Program-made: the position numbers and the translations under genes | DNA from: Treponema sp. | GTDB lineage: Bacteria > Spirochaetota > Spirochaetia > Treponematales > Breznakiellaceae | Direction: 5' to 3' | DNA length: 17,099 nt | Assembly (NCBI GenBank): GCA_031281685.1 | Contig: JAITFA010000044.1 | Coordinates: forward strand, 1-17,099 | Shown: piece by piece, positions 8,165 through 17,099 of the stretch | How the letters are laid out: every line of letters starts with the position of its first letter | How positions within the stretch are numbered: position 1 is the first letter of the stretch | The notes under the pieces: model-generated | Seen by the model: the letters and a program-made list of their open reading frames with translations, nothing else | Databases searched by the model: none | Told to the model about the DNA's origin: nothing

Positions 8165-8974
8165 ATGATTATTATAGGTGAAAAAATTAACGGATCTATC
8201 CCGCCTGTCGCTAAAGCAATTGCGGAGAAAGACGCGAAGTACATCCGGCGTTTGGCAAAAAAGCAGTCTCTGGCAAAGGCTCATTTCCTTGACGTATGTG
8301 CCTCGGTTGCGCCGGACGTGGAATACGAAACGCTCAAATGGCTTATTGACGTGGTTCAGGAAGTAACAGACACTCCTATTTCCATTGACAGTCCCAATGC
8401 CAAGGTGTTCGCGCAGCTAATCCCTCTTTGTAAGCAACCGGGAATCGTCAATTCCGTATCTATGGAAGGGGACAAGATTGAACGGGTGTTTCCCGTGATC
8501 GCTGATACGACATGGAACTGTGTGGCTCTCCTCTGCGATGATACGGGGATTCCGGGAACTGCGGAGAAGCGGCTTGAGGTGTTCGATGCTATTCTGAAGA
8601 AAGCCGCAGCTTACCGAATCTCTCCAGACCGGCTGTTTATCGATCCAGTGGTCGAAATGCTGGCTTCGTCGGAAAGCGGAATCGACAAAATTATTGCCAC
8701 CATCAAGAAGGTAAAGGAAATCTGTCCCGATGTTCATATCACCAGCGGAGCTAGCAATATTTCCTATCAACTGCCCCTCCGAAAATTTATCAACCGTAGT
8801 TTCATCATCCTCTGCATGGGCGCGGGAATGGACAGCGCCATCGTCGATCCGCTTAACACGGATATGCTGGGCCTTATCTATGCGGCAGAGGCGCTTTTGG
8901 GCCGGGACGAAATGTGCATTGAGTACATCACTGCTTTCAGGGAAGGGCTTTTAGGAGCGCCGGTAGGGGCATAA
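8165..8974 (+). CDS. Methyltetrahydrofolate-dependent corrinoid methyltransferase, DHPS fold (AcsE/MtgA/MtvA-like)
   Basis: A 269-residue DHPS-fold methyltransferase of the family that transfers methyl groups between H4folate and a corrinoid protein. The motifs IIIGEKING (2-10), ISID (72-75), VNSVS (95-99), FIDPVV (158-163) and SGASNIS (194-200) keep the pterin-site residues D75, N96, D160 and N198. It differs clearly from the operon's own acsE, so it is a paralogue rather than a recent copy. MtgA or MtvA-type enzymes of this family put methyl groups from glycine betaine or aryl methyl ethers onto H4folate; a second AcsE or a free-standing role is also possible. No corrinoid protein or demethylase lies next to it. 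GAGGT 5 bases upstream supports the start. It is divergent from cooS and the only gene left of oriC that reads toward the origin. The family is confident; the partner and substrate are unknown. Confidence 0.8.
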   Translation: MIIIGEKINGSIPPVAKAIAEKDAKYIRRLAKKQSLAKAHFLDVCASVAPDVEYETLKWLIDVVQEVTDTPISIDSPNAKVFAQLIPLCKQPGIVNSVSMEGDKIERVFPVIADTTWNCVALLCDDTGIPGTAEKRLEVFDAILKKAAAYRISPDRLFIDPVVEMLASSESGIDKIIATIKKVKEICPDVHITSGASNISYQLPLRKFINRSFIILCMGAGMDSAIVDPLNTDMLGLIYAAEALLGRDEMCIEYITAFREGLLGAPVGA

Positions 8975-9175
8975 GGTTTTTCTGTGAAAGGAAGGGGAAA
9001 CATGCGCCTTGCTTACCAGCAGGAAGTTTGGCTCTTATAGGTAGAGATTCATTTAAGTACTTGTTCTATAATGAATAAGCAAGGTACTGAGAGGATGGGA
9101 TGCAACAGTCGCTACTTAGAAAAAAGGGTGCGGCGTTAGCTTCCCAATGACACAGCGTATGTAGGTGCCAGACAC
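8975..9175. other. Intergenic spacer between the second methyltransferase gene and gyrA
   Basis: The two genes converge here, yet no strong intrinsic terminator is seen for either. An imperfect stem, AGTACTTG with CAAGGTACT, lies at about 9055-9089. Two micro-ORFs have good ribosome-binding sites: 9002-9040 (12 codons, preceded by AAAGGAAGGGG) and 9100-9150 (16 codons, preceded by GAGG, with a TATAAT at 9067-9072 but no -35). On the minus strand a six-T run follows GCCGCACCC (about 9120-9133) without a clear stem. This could be decayed sequence or a small RNA region. Confidence 0.3.
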
Positions 9176-9178
9176 CTA
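9162..9178. repeat. REP-like small palindrome overlapping the gyrA stop codon
   Basis: TAGGTG-CCAGA-CACCTA is a perfect 6-bp stem with a 5-base loop, and its right end supplies the gyrA TAG stop. I recall AGGTGNCNGGCACCT-like palindromes as widespread small interspersed repeats in some bacterial genomes, sometimes with REP-associated transposases. This is the only copy in the window, so repeat status is unproven. It may simply protect the gyrA mRNA 3' end. Confidence 0.35.
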
Positions 9179-11698
9179 AGCCGTTGTTTCGGCTTCTTCA
9201 AACAGCGATGTTTCCGCTACAGGCTCGTCAGCGCTATCCGTCTCTGGATCGTCGTCATTCCTGACAACGCGGTCAACACCAATGACCTTGTCCGACTCGT
9301 CGATGTTCAGGATGCGTACCCCTTGTGCAGCGTTTCCCATGACCCGTATCGACGATACCTTTAGTTTTAGCGACTTGCCCTGTCCCGTGATACACATAAT
9401 CTGCTCATTGTCACGGACATTGACACAGCCGACGAGTAAGCCGGTTTTGTCGCTGATGGTATAGATGCGCTGACCACCAGTGCCGCGACCATGTGTCGTG
9501 AATCCGCTGAAATCAACGCGCTTGCCATAGCCATACTCAGACAGCAATAGCATGGTTTCGCCGCTAACGACCCGCAAGACTCCGGCAAGGGCGTCATCGT
9601 CGCTGAGCTTCATACCAGCGACACCGCGCCCAGCGCGACCCATGGCGCGAACCTTATCCTCGCTGGTGCGGAGCGCCCGCCCCTGGCGCGAAATCAGCAC
9701 TACATCGTCAGTCCCACTGGTGAGAAGTGCGCTGACAAGGCGGTCGCCATCGTCAAGTTTGATGGCGATGATGCCGCGGGTTTTGCCGTTGGCGAACTCT
9801 GCGGTACAGCACTTTTTGACCACGCCACGCGCCGTTGCCATGAAGAGATACTGATTGTTACTGAATTCACTTAAAGAGACAATGGCGGTGATTTCCTCGT
9901 CCGGCAACACCGGCAGGAGGCTTTTGATTTGAGCGCCCTTTGAAGTGCGAGAACCCTCCGGCAGTTCGTGTACCTTCATCCAGTAGGCTTTGCCGATGCT
10001 AGAGATGAACATGATGTACTCGTGAGTCGAGGCGATAAAAATTTGCGCCACGAACTCCTCGTCCGCGAGCTTGGCGCTCATCATACCCTTACCGCCGCGC
10101 CCCTGATTGCGGTATGACGCTACTGGTATTCGTTTTACATACCCCAAGTTTGAGATGATGATCATCATCTCTTCTTTTTTAATCAAATCTTCTACGTTGA
10201 TAGTCTCGACCTCTCCTTCCACAATTTCAGTACGCCGCGCATCGCCATAACGCTGGGCAAGACCAGCGGTCTCGTCCTTAATGACGCCGTGAACCTTTGT
10301 CTCATCGGCCAATAAATCCTTAAAGTACATGATACGCACTTTCAGTTCTTCCAGTTCTGTGCGCAACTTATCGCTTTCGAGCGAGGTAAGTCGCCCAATC
10401 CGCAGCTCAATGATGGCGTCGGCTTGGGCTTCCGACAGGTGGAAGCGCTCGCGCAAGCCGTTTTTGGCGGTGTTAATGTCCCGCGCCGCCTTTGTGTCAG
10501 CGACAACAGCGTCGATGTTTTTCAGCGCTATCATCAGACCTTCGAGGATATGCGCCCGAATTTCAGCGTTCTTGAGATCGTGCCGCGCCCGCTTGGTTAC
10601 GACTGCCACTCGATGCTCAACAAAGTGGCGTATCAGCTCTTTCAGGTCAAGGCAGAGCGGCTTTCCGTTCACCAGCGCGAGATTAATCACGCTGAACGAG
10701 GACTGCAGCGCGGTGTGCGAGAAAAGCTGGTTCAGGACCATCTTTGCGATAGCCCCGCGCTTCAGCTCTATAACGATACGCAAGCCGTCGCGGTCAGACT
10801 CGTCACGGAATTCGCTAATGCCGTCAATGATCTTGTCGCGCACCAGTTCGCCGATGCGGGTGATGAGCGCGGCCTTGTTCACGGTATACGGAATCTCGTT
10901 AAAGATGATGGTATCCTTGCCGGACTTTGCTGTTTCCACCCGGAATTTGCCCCGTATCAGTATCTTGCCGCGTCCAGTTGTATACGCCTCTTTGATACCG
11001 CGTCGCCCGAAGATGATGCCGCCGGTGGGGAAATCTGGTCCGGCAATGTACTTCATCAGCTCATCAATGCTGATGTCTGGGTCGTCGATGTAGGCGCAGA
11101 TTGCCTCGCAGACCTCGCTGAGATTATGCGGCGCCATATTCGTCGCCATGCCAACGGCAATGCCGCTGCTCCCGTTGATGAGCAGGTTTGGCGCCACTGC
11201 CGGCAGCACCAGCGGTTCACTGAGCGACTCGTCGTAGTTTGGCGCAAAGTCCACGGTATCCTTATCAAGGTCGCGGAGCATTTCGTCACCGATACGCGAC
11301 AGCCTCGCCTCGGTATACCGTGAAGCGGCGGCTGGGTCGCCATCGACTGAGCCGAAGTTACCCTGTCCCCGCACCAGCGGATAGCGCAATGAAAAGTTCT
11401 GCGCCATACGCACGAGCGCGTCATACAGGGACGCATCCCCGTGCGGGTGGTATTTACCCATAGTGTCGCCGACAATACGGGCGCTTTTCTTAGTGGCGGC
11501 GTTGGGGTGCAGGCCGAGTTCCGCCATAGCAAACAGCAGGCGGCGGTGTACCGGCTTGAGTCCGTCACGAGCGTCCGGCAACGCTCGTGCGACGATGACC
11601 GACATAGCGTAGTTGAGGTAGGCGGTTTTAACCTCGTCCTCAATGGCAATGGGGATAATCTTCCCCGTAGTGAGCGTTGTTGTTATAGTCTCAGGCAT
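9176..11698 (-). CDS. gyrA: DNA gyrase subunit A
   Basis: Breakage-reunion subunit of gyrase, which introduces negative supercoils with GyrB. The 840-residue product has the catalytic tyrosine Y128 in ASRYTE (E. coli Y122, offset 6), the winged-helix region KYHPHGD (82-88), a coiled tower region and a C-terminal beta-pinwheel containing the GyrA box QGRGGKG, which separates it from ParC. In the quinolone pocket the position of E. coli Ser83 is alanine (A89), while D93 keeps the Asp87 position. The C-terminus ends in an acidic tail. The start has AAGGAAG about 9 bases upstream and lies 30 bp after gyrB, so the pair is one transcription unit. Confidence 0.97.
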   Translation of the reverse strand: MPETITTTLTTGKIIPIAIEDEVKTAYLNYAMSVIVARALPDARDGLKPVHRRLLFAMAELGLHPNAATKKSARIVGDTMGKYHPHGDASLYDALVRMAQNFSLRYPLVRGQGNFGSVDGDPAAASRYTEARLSRIGDEMLRDLDKDTVDFAPNYDESLSEPLVLPAVAPNLLINGSSGIAVGMATNMAPHNLSEVCEAICAYIDDPDISIDELMKYIAGPDFPTGGIIFGRRGIKEAYTTGRGKILIRGKFRVETAKSGKDTIIFNEIPYTVNKAALITRIGELVRDKIIDGISEFRDESDRDGLRIVIELKRGAIAKMVLNQLFSHTALQSSFSVINLALVNGKPLCLDLKELIRHFVEHRVAVVTKRARHDLKNAEIRAHILEGLMIALKNIDAVVADTKAARDINTAKNGLRERFHLSEAQADAIIELRIGRLTSLESDKLRTELEELKVRIMYFKDLLADETKVHGVIKDETAGLAQRYGDARRTEIVEGEVETINVEDLIKKEEMMIIISNLGYVKRIPVASYRNQGRGGKGMMSAKLADEEFVAQIFIASTHEYIMFISSIGKAYWMKVHELPEGSRTSKGAQIKSLLPVLPDEEITAIVSLSEFSNNQYLFMATARGVVKKCCTAEFANGKTRGIIAIKLDDGDRLVSALLTSGTDDVVLISRQGRALRTSEDKVRAMGRAGRGVAGMKLSDDDALAGVLRVVSGETMLLLSEYGYGKRVDFSGFTTHGRGTGGQRIYTISDKTGLLVGCVNVRDNEQIMCITGQGKSLKLKVSSIRVMGNAAQGVRILNIDESDKVIGVDRVVRNDDDPETDSADEPVAETSLFEEAETTA

Positions 11699-11728
11699 TT
11701 TTTCTTACTTCCTTATGTCTATATAGAG

Positions 11729-13732
<2,004 letters not shown>

Positions 13733-13734
13733 TT

Positions 13735-15174
13735 ATGACCAACGGTGATTACCAAATGTACTGGCAGGAAGCCATGCGGCAGATTCGGGAAGAGGTAGGA
13801 GAGAACGAGTTCTCCTTCTGGTTCAGCCAAATGGAATACATAGGCGCGACTGATACTGAAATCGGACTTAGTTTTCCGTCCTCGTTCTATCGGGATATGG
13901 TGAAATCACGATATAAGACTCGCATTGAAAACAAGTTAAAAACGATTATGGGCAAGGCTGTGTCCCTCTCCTTTGAAATCATGACACGCCCTCCGGTACG
14001 GACGCCCCCGGTGTCAGACACAATGCGGATGCCTCTGGCACCAGATACCCACAGCGTTCCCTCAGCGCCATCCACCATTGAGCGCCGTCCGCCGCAGCTT
14101 ATGCCGCAGATAGCGGCGGTAAAGCAACCTCATTCCCAACTGCGTGGCGACTATACCTTTGAGCGATATGTTATCGGGGAGAACAACAACTTCGCAGCCA
14201 ACGCCGCCAAAGCCATCAGTCTTAACCCCGGAACCACCAAGTACAATCCGTTCCTTATATATGGAGGCGTTGGGCTGGGCAAAACCCACCTCATGCAGGC
14301 CATCGGCAACTACATACACTGGCATAACGACTGCAAGATCATCTACATAAGCGCGGAAAGTTTCCTAAACGAGTTTGTTGACTGTATCCAGAAAAACTCC
14401 ATGCCGGCATTCAGGAACAAGTACCGCTTCATCGACGTGCTTCTCATTGATGACATTCAGTTTTTACAGGACAAAGCTGGTATCCAGAACGAACTTTTTT
14501 ATATATTCAATGCGCTTTACGATACGAAAAAGCAAATCGTCTTCACCTGCGACCGTCCAGTCTCCGAACTGAAGCAGTTCAGCGACCGGCTCCGCTCCCG
14601 CGTTGGCCTAGGTCTTACCGTTGATCTCCAGCCGCCTAACTATGAAACTCGTTACGCCATCCTCAAAGCCAAGCTACAGGAACATTCCGTGGTTATCCCT
14701 GAAGAAGTGATCAGCCTGGTCGCCCAAAGCGTCGCCACTAACATTAGAGACCTGGAAGGAGCGCTCACCACCCTTGTCGGTTATGCGGAACTGGTAGGCA
14801 AGCCCATCACCATAGCCGTAGCGCGTCAGCAACTCAAGGGCGTTCTCGCCTCGCCCGCGCCAGTATCCACCCCACACGCGCCCGTAGAGCTGGTTATCCA
14901 AGCCGTGTCCGCCTGCTTCTCCTTTTCGCCGGACGAGTTGCGCGGCGCCAAACGAAGCCGTAAAATCGTGGAAGCCCGCCAGATCGCTATGTACCTCACC
15001 AAGGAGATCACCGAGTATACCAACACCGAGATAGGCCAAATCTTTGGCGGTAGAGAACACAGCACGGTTATGCATGCCTGCCAGCGCGTTGAGGAACAAC
15101 TCCGCTCCAACCCCCAACTGGAAGCCTCTATCGAAAAGATCAAAACGGATATCGCCATGAATGTGGCAGGATAA
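13735..15174 (+). CDS. dnaA: Chromosomal replication initiator protein DnaA
   Basis: AAA+ ATPase that binds DnaA boxes and opens oriC. The 479-residue product has an N-terminal interaction domain I (about 1-80), a proline-rich variable linker (about 85-135), AAA+ domain III with Walker A GGVGLGKT (177-184) and Walker B LLIDD (236-240), and DNA-binding domain IV (about 380-479). The domain IV signature reads GGREHSTVMHA (438-448), where the usual form is GGRDHTTV. The D-to-E and T-to-S changes fall in residues that contact box bases in E. coli, and the boxes downstream are non-canonical. The start follows a close promoter without a ribosome-binding site. oriC lies directly downstream, then dnaN and recF. 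Confidence 0.97.
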   Translation: MTNGDYQMYWQEAMRQIREEVGENEFSFWFSQMEYIGATDTEIGLSFPSSFYRDMVKSRYKTRIENKLKTIMGKAVSLSFEIMTRPPVRTPPVSDTMRMPLAPDTHSVPSAPSTIERRPPQLMPQIAAVKQPHSQLRGDYTFERYVIGENNNFAANAAKAISLNPGTTKYNPFLIYGGVGLGKTHLMQAIGNYIHWHNDCKIIYISAESFLNEFVDCIQKNSMPAFRNKYRFIDVLLIDDIQFLQDKAGIQNELFYIFNALYDTKKQIVFTCDRPVSELKQFSDRLRSRVGLGLTVDLQPPNYETRYAILKAKLQEHSVVIPEEVISLVAQSVATNIRDLEGALTTLVGYAELVGKPITIAVARQQLKGVLASPAPVSTPHAPVELVIQAVSACFSFSPDELRGAKRSRKIVEARQIAMYLTKEITEYTNTEIGQIFGGREHSTVMHACQRVEEQLRSNPQLEASIEKIKTDIAMNVAG

Positions 15175-15196
15175 GCATGAGCTTGTCCCGAACCAA

Positions 15197-15354
15197 TGTG
15201 CATAGCTTGTTCATAACCTGTGTATAGAGTGTGCATAACCTGTTCATAACTAGGAAAAAATGTGCATAGAATGTTCATAACTTGTGCATAGAGCGTGCAT
15301 AACTCTGTGCATAAGCCCTGTCGCGTTCATACCGTGTGCATAGAATGTTCATAA
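15197..15354 (-). repeat. DnaA-box array with 11-bp spacing
   Basis: Thirteen 9-mers of the form TGTKCATAR, or one or two changes from it, start at 15197, 15208, 15219, 15230, 15241, 15261, 15272, 15283, 15294, 15306, 15324, 15335 and 15346. Read on the minus strand they are TTATGCACA or TTATGAACA variants, against the E. coli consensus TTATCCACA. Steps are 11 bp except for 20, 12 and 18, giving runs of 5, 5 and 3 boxes on one helix face. Box types GCACA and GAACA mostly alternate. A 22-bp two-box unit is repeated exactly at 15261-15282 and 15335-15356. Confidence 0.9.
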
Positions 15355-15383
15355 CTTTGAGTTATGAACATTCTATGCACACG
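15333..15383. repeat. 24-bp perfect inverted repeat in oriC
   Basis: Arms 15333-15356 and 15360-15383 are perfectly complementary, with a 3-base loop (TTG, 15357-15359). Each arm contains two DnaA boxes 11 bp apart, so four boxes face one another head to head. It could form a strong hairpin in single-stranded DNA or RNA, or a cruciform under negative supercoiling. No T-run follows, so it is not a typical terminator for dnaA. Confidence 0.92.
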
Positions 15384-15436
15384 ACAATTGTTTATAGAAT
15401 AAAGAATTAACCGAGTTATGCACATTTGAACGCTCC

Positions 15437-15482
15437 CTACTACTACTACTAAATTTATATATATAAATATTAGTAATAGTAG
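15437..15482. other. DnaA-trios and AT-rich DNA unwinding element
   Basis: CTACTACTACTACTA (15437-15451) is five DnaA-trios (3'-GAT-5' on the minus strand) running away from the box at 15416-15424, the layout described for the Bacillus subtilis basal unwinding system. It is followed by the perfect 16-bp palindrome ATTTATATATATAAAT (15453-15468). On the far side TAGTAATAGTAG (15471-15482) gives four trios on the plus strand, in mirror orientation. No DnaA box flanks the right-hand set. Confidence 0.75.
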
Positions 15483-15495
15483 AGGCGCGATTTAG

Positions 15496-15529
15496 TGTCA
15501 TTGACAAACCACGAAAAGACAGCGAACAT
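15496..15529 (+). promoter_or_regulatory. Possible dnaN promoter with palindrome over the -35
   Basis: A perfect TTGACA (15501-15506) overlaps the 11-bp palindrome TGTCA-T-TGACA (15496-15506). At 17-bp spacing the -10 position reads GAACAT (15524-15529), only 3 of 6, so the promoter is weak or activator-dependent. dnaN may also be read through from dnaA. Confidence 0.3.
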
Positions 15530-15574
15530 GAACGCCGTTAATCAAGCAACACTAATAAACCAGAAGGAGAAAAA

Positions 15575-16684
15575 ATGAAGTTTACCTGTGAACGAAGTAT
15601 GTTGCTCAAAGAGATCGCTTTTGCTCAGGAGATCATCGCGTCAAAGATCGCGGGATCGATCCTGTCCTACATTGGCCTTGAGGCCGAGCAGGACACGCTC
15701 CATATTCAGGCGACCGATGGCCTGAAAGTCAACTTCAGGACCAGCGTCCCGGTCATTGTCATTGAGTCCGGAACCGCTTCCGTATTTGGCGACAAGTTTT
15801 TAGGGATACTCAACTCCATTCCCGAAGGGGAACTTGAGTTTGAGCAGGCCGAAGGGAAAACCACGATTCGGCCAACATTCAAGAAGATCAACTTCCAGCT
15901 CAAGAGCATGGCGTCAGATGAGTTCCCGGAACTTCCTATACCAAACGAGGAGGACTTTTTCACATTCCCGACGCGTGACATCAAAGAGATGATCCTGCAA
16001 ACCGTCTTCGCCGTTTCTGGGGATGAGACGCGCTACAACATGAACGGTGTTTGTTTTGAGAAGAAAGACGGCAAGCTCATCATGGCAGCGACGGACGGAC
16101 GACGCCTCGCCTTCATCGAGAAAACGCCCGAAGGCGCTCTACCGGACTTCCCCAGCGTCATCATCCCGCCCAAGCTGCTCAACATCATTACCAGACACGC
16201 TGGTGATGAAGGTGAAATCGCTATCGCCGTTAGTGGCCAGCACATCTTTGTCCGCTTTGGCTCCTACGACCTGTCCTCCAAGCTCATTGAAGGCCAGTTC
16301 CCCAACTACCAGCGGGTGATCCCGGAAAACCAAAGCTTCGTCTTCTCGGTTAACCGCATGGAGATGCTTGACGCTCTCAAGCGCGTATCCATCTTCGCTG
16401 AACAGAAAGTCGGTCGCGTTCATGTGGGTATTACCCACTCGCTCGTCTCCGTCTACACCGATGAAAGCGACATCGGCACCGCGAAAGAAGAGATCGCCGC
16501 TCGGTACGAGGGTGATGAAGTTGCCATCGCCTTGAACTACCACTACATTGAAGAACCACTCAAAGTTATGAGTAATAACGAGGTCAGTTTTCACTTCACC
16601 GACCCGCTGAAAGCACTCTCCATCAAGTCTGAGCCAGAACAGAGCTTTATCCACGTCATCATGCCCATGCAGCAGCAGTCGTGA
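15575..16684 (+). CDS. dnaN: DNA polymerase III sliding clamp, beta subunit
   Basis: Ring-shaped processivity clamp that holds DNA polymerase III on DNA. The 369-residue product has the usual three-fold clamp length and begins MKFTCERSMLLKEIAFAQEI, typical of the family. The middle domain contains NGVCFEK and ATDGRRLAFIEK (about 152-182), and the C-terminus ends in the conserved VIMPMQ segment that forms part of the partner-binding cleft. Unlike dnaA and gyrB it has a clear ribosome-binding site, AAGGAG (15564-15569), 5 bases before the ATG. Its stop overlaps the recF start by 4 bases. Confidence 0.97.
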   Translation: MKFTCERSMLLKEIAFAQEIIASKIAGSILSYIGLEAEQDTLHIQATDGLKVNFRTSVPVIVIESGTASVFGDKFLGILNSIPEGELEFEQAEGKTTIRPTFKKINFQLKSMASDEFPELPIPNEEDFFTFPTRDIKEMILQTVFAVSGDETRYNMNGVCFEKKDGKLIMAATDGRRLAFIEKTPEGALPDFPSVIIPPKLLNIITRHAGDEGEIAIAVSGQHIFVRFGSYDLSSKLIEGQFPNYQRVIPENQSFVFSVNRMEMLDALKRVSIFAEQKVGRVHVGITHSLVSVYTDESDIGTAKEEIAARYEGDEVAIALNYHYIEEPLKVMSNNEVSFHFTDPLKALSIKSEPEQSFIHVIMPMQQQS

Positions 16685-17099
16685 TCTTTAAGAGCCTGGG
16701 TGTCAGCGGTTTTAGGAACCTTGCCGATGCCGAGGTCAACACCACGGGGAAGGATATCTTCCTCGTGGGGGAGAACGGCCAAGGCAAGACCAACTTCCTC
16801 GAAGCCCTTTACTTCTGTTCCTATGCCTCGTCATTTCGGGGAGCGCCGGATAAAGAACTCGTGCGTGGCGGCGAAAGAAGCTGTTCAGTCCACGCACATT
16901 TCGCCGCTTCCCGGTATGACGAGGTGATCATCAAGATCGACAACGGACGCAAAAGCGTGTTCCTCGACGCCAAGCGCCTGGACGACCGCCGCGACCTGCT
17001 GTCCGTGGTTCCCTGTGTGGTCTTCTGCCATGAGGACATGGACTTCGTGGCCGGAACCCCGGAACAGCGCCGCTGGTTCTTTGACCAGAGTCAGAGCCT
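16681..17099 (+). CDS. recF: DNA replication and repair protein RecF (5' part, runs off the window)
   Basis: ABC-type ATPase that helps load RecA at single-strand gaps during recombinational repair. The first 139 codons are present. The frame opens with FKSLGVSGFRNL and has Walker A GENGQGKTN at 30-38 followed by FLEALYF, the RecF/SMC pattern. Further on, FCHEDMDFVAGTPEQRRWFFD matches the family block that continues into the missing half. The start is GTG at 16681, sharing the bases GTGA with the dnaN stop. No ATG start lies in this frame upstream and no Shine-Dalgarno is seen, so translation is probably coupled to dnaN. The remainder lies beyond the window edge, so this is not a pseudogene call. 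Confidence 0.95.
   Translation, partial: MIFKSLGVSGFRNLADAEVNTTGKDIFLVGENGQGKTNFLEALYFCSYASSFRGAPDKELVRGGERSCSVHAHFAASRYDEVIIKIDNGRKSVFLDAKRLDDRRDLLSVVPCVVFCHEDMDFVAGTPEQRRWFFDQSQS

Larger units (their letters stand above)
15197..15482. other. oriC: Chromosomal replication origin oriC
   Basis: This stretch fills most of the 400-bp dnaA-dnaN gap. From left to right it holds 13 DnaA boxes in one direction, a 24-bp perfect inverted repeat where box direction flips, a lone box TTATGCACA (15416-15424), a short GC-rich step (15431-15437), DnaA-trio repeats and an AT-rich unwinding segment. Flanking gene directions diverge around this region, as expected for an origin. 15483-15560 holds no boxes. 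Confidence 0.93.

Noticed and set aside
10424..11323. 299-codon open frame on the plus strand
   Set aside because: It is antisense to the conserved gyrA catalytic region, with no start signals of its own.
15177..15227. 16-codon ORF after dnaA reading into the DnaA boxes
   Set aside because: It consists largely of box repeats and shows no protein-like constraint; its weak AGGA is part of the dnaA end.
15197..15424. CRISPR-like or tandem-repeat array
   Set aside because: The units are 9-bp DnaA boxes on an 11-bp pitch with a direction switch, not long repeats with unique spacers.

Overview
The window looks like the replication-origin region of an acetogenic bacterium. A complete Western-type Wood-Ljungdahl carbonyl-branch operon sits about 7 kb from oriC. 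Base composition near 50% GC, the spirochaete-like look of DnaN and DnaA, and the pairing of acs genes with this origin suggest a Treponema-lineage acetogen such as those from termite hindgut. That assignment is inference, because no rRNA or other phylogenetic marker was compared.

Left part (1-8052, minus strand): a tight six-gene operon transcribed leftwards in the order cooS (CO dehydrogenase), cooC (Ni-insertion ATPase), acsB (acetyl-CoA synthase), acsD and acsC (corrinoid Fe-S protein subunits), acsE (methyl-H4folate:corrinoid methyltransferase). Gaps are 5 to 51 bp. Together these proteins reduce CO2 to CO, move a methyl group from methyl-H4folate to cobalt, and join methyl, CO and CoA into acetyl-CoA. 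All cluster-binding cysteines I could check in CooS, AcsB and AcsC are present, so the set looks functional. No acsV-type corrinoid reactivation ferredoxin is in the operon.

Middle (8053-9175): a 112-bp divergent control region separates cooS from a plus-strand second DHPS-fold methyltransferase (8165-8974) that keeps the pterin-binding residues but has no visible corrinoid partner. An inverted repeat lies exactly where the cooS -35 element should be. A 201-bp spacer after this gene holds only small hairpins and micro-ORFs.

Right part (9176-17099): gyrB-gyrA runs leftwards and dnaA-dnaN-recF runs rightwards from a divergent promoter pair. Both promoters place the predicted transcription start at or within a base or two of the ATG, and neither gene has a Shine-Dalgarno sequence, so gyrB and dnaA are predicted to be leaderless. 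oriC lies in the 400-bp dnaA-dnaN gap. It has 13 same-direction DnaA boxes in three runs spaced mostly 11 bp apart, then three boxes in the other direction. A 24-bp perfect inverted repeat lies at the switch, followed by a GC-rich step, five DnaA-trio repeats and an AT-rich palindrome with a mirrored trio set on its far side. recF starts at a GTG overlapping the dnaN stop and runs off the window.

Gene directions match the origin: everything left of it except the second methyltransferase reads away from it leftwards, and everything right of it reads rightwards. The acs operon is therefore an early-replicated, leading-strand operon.
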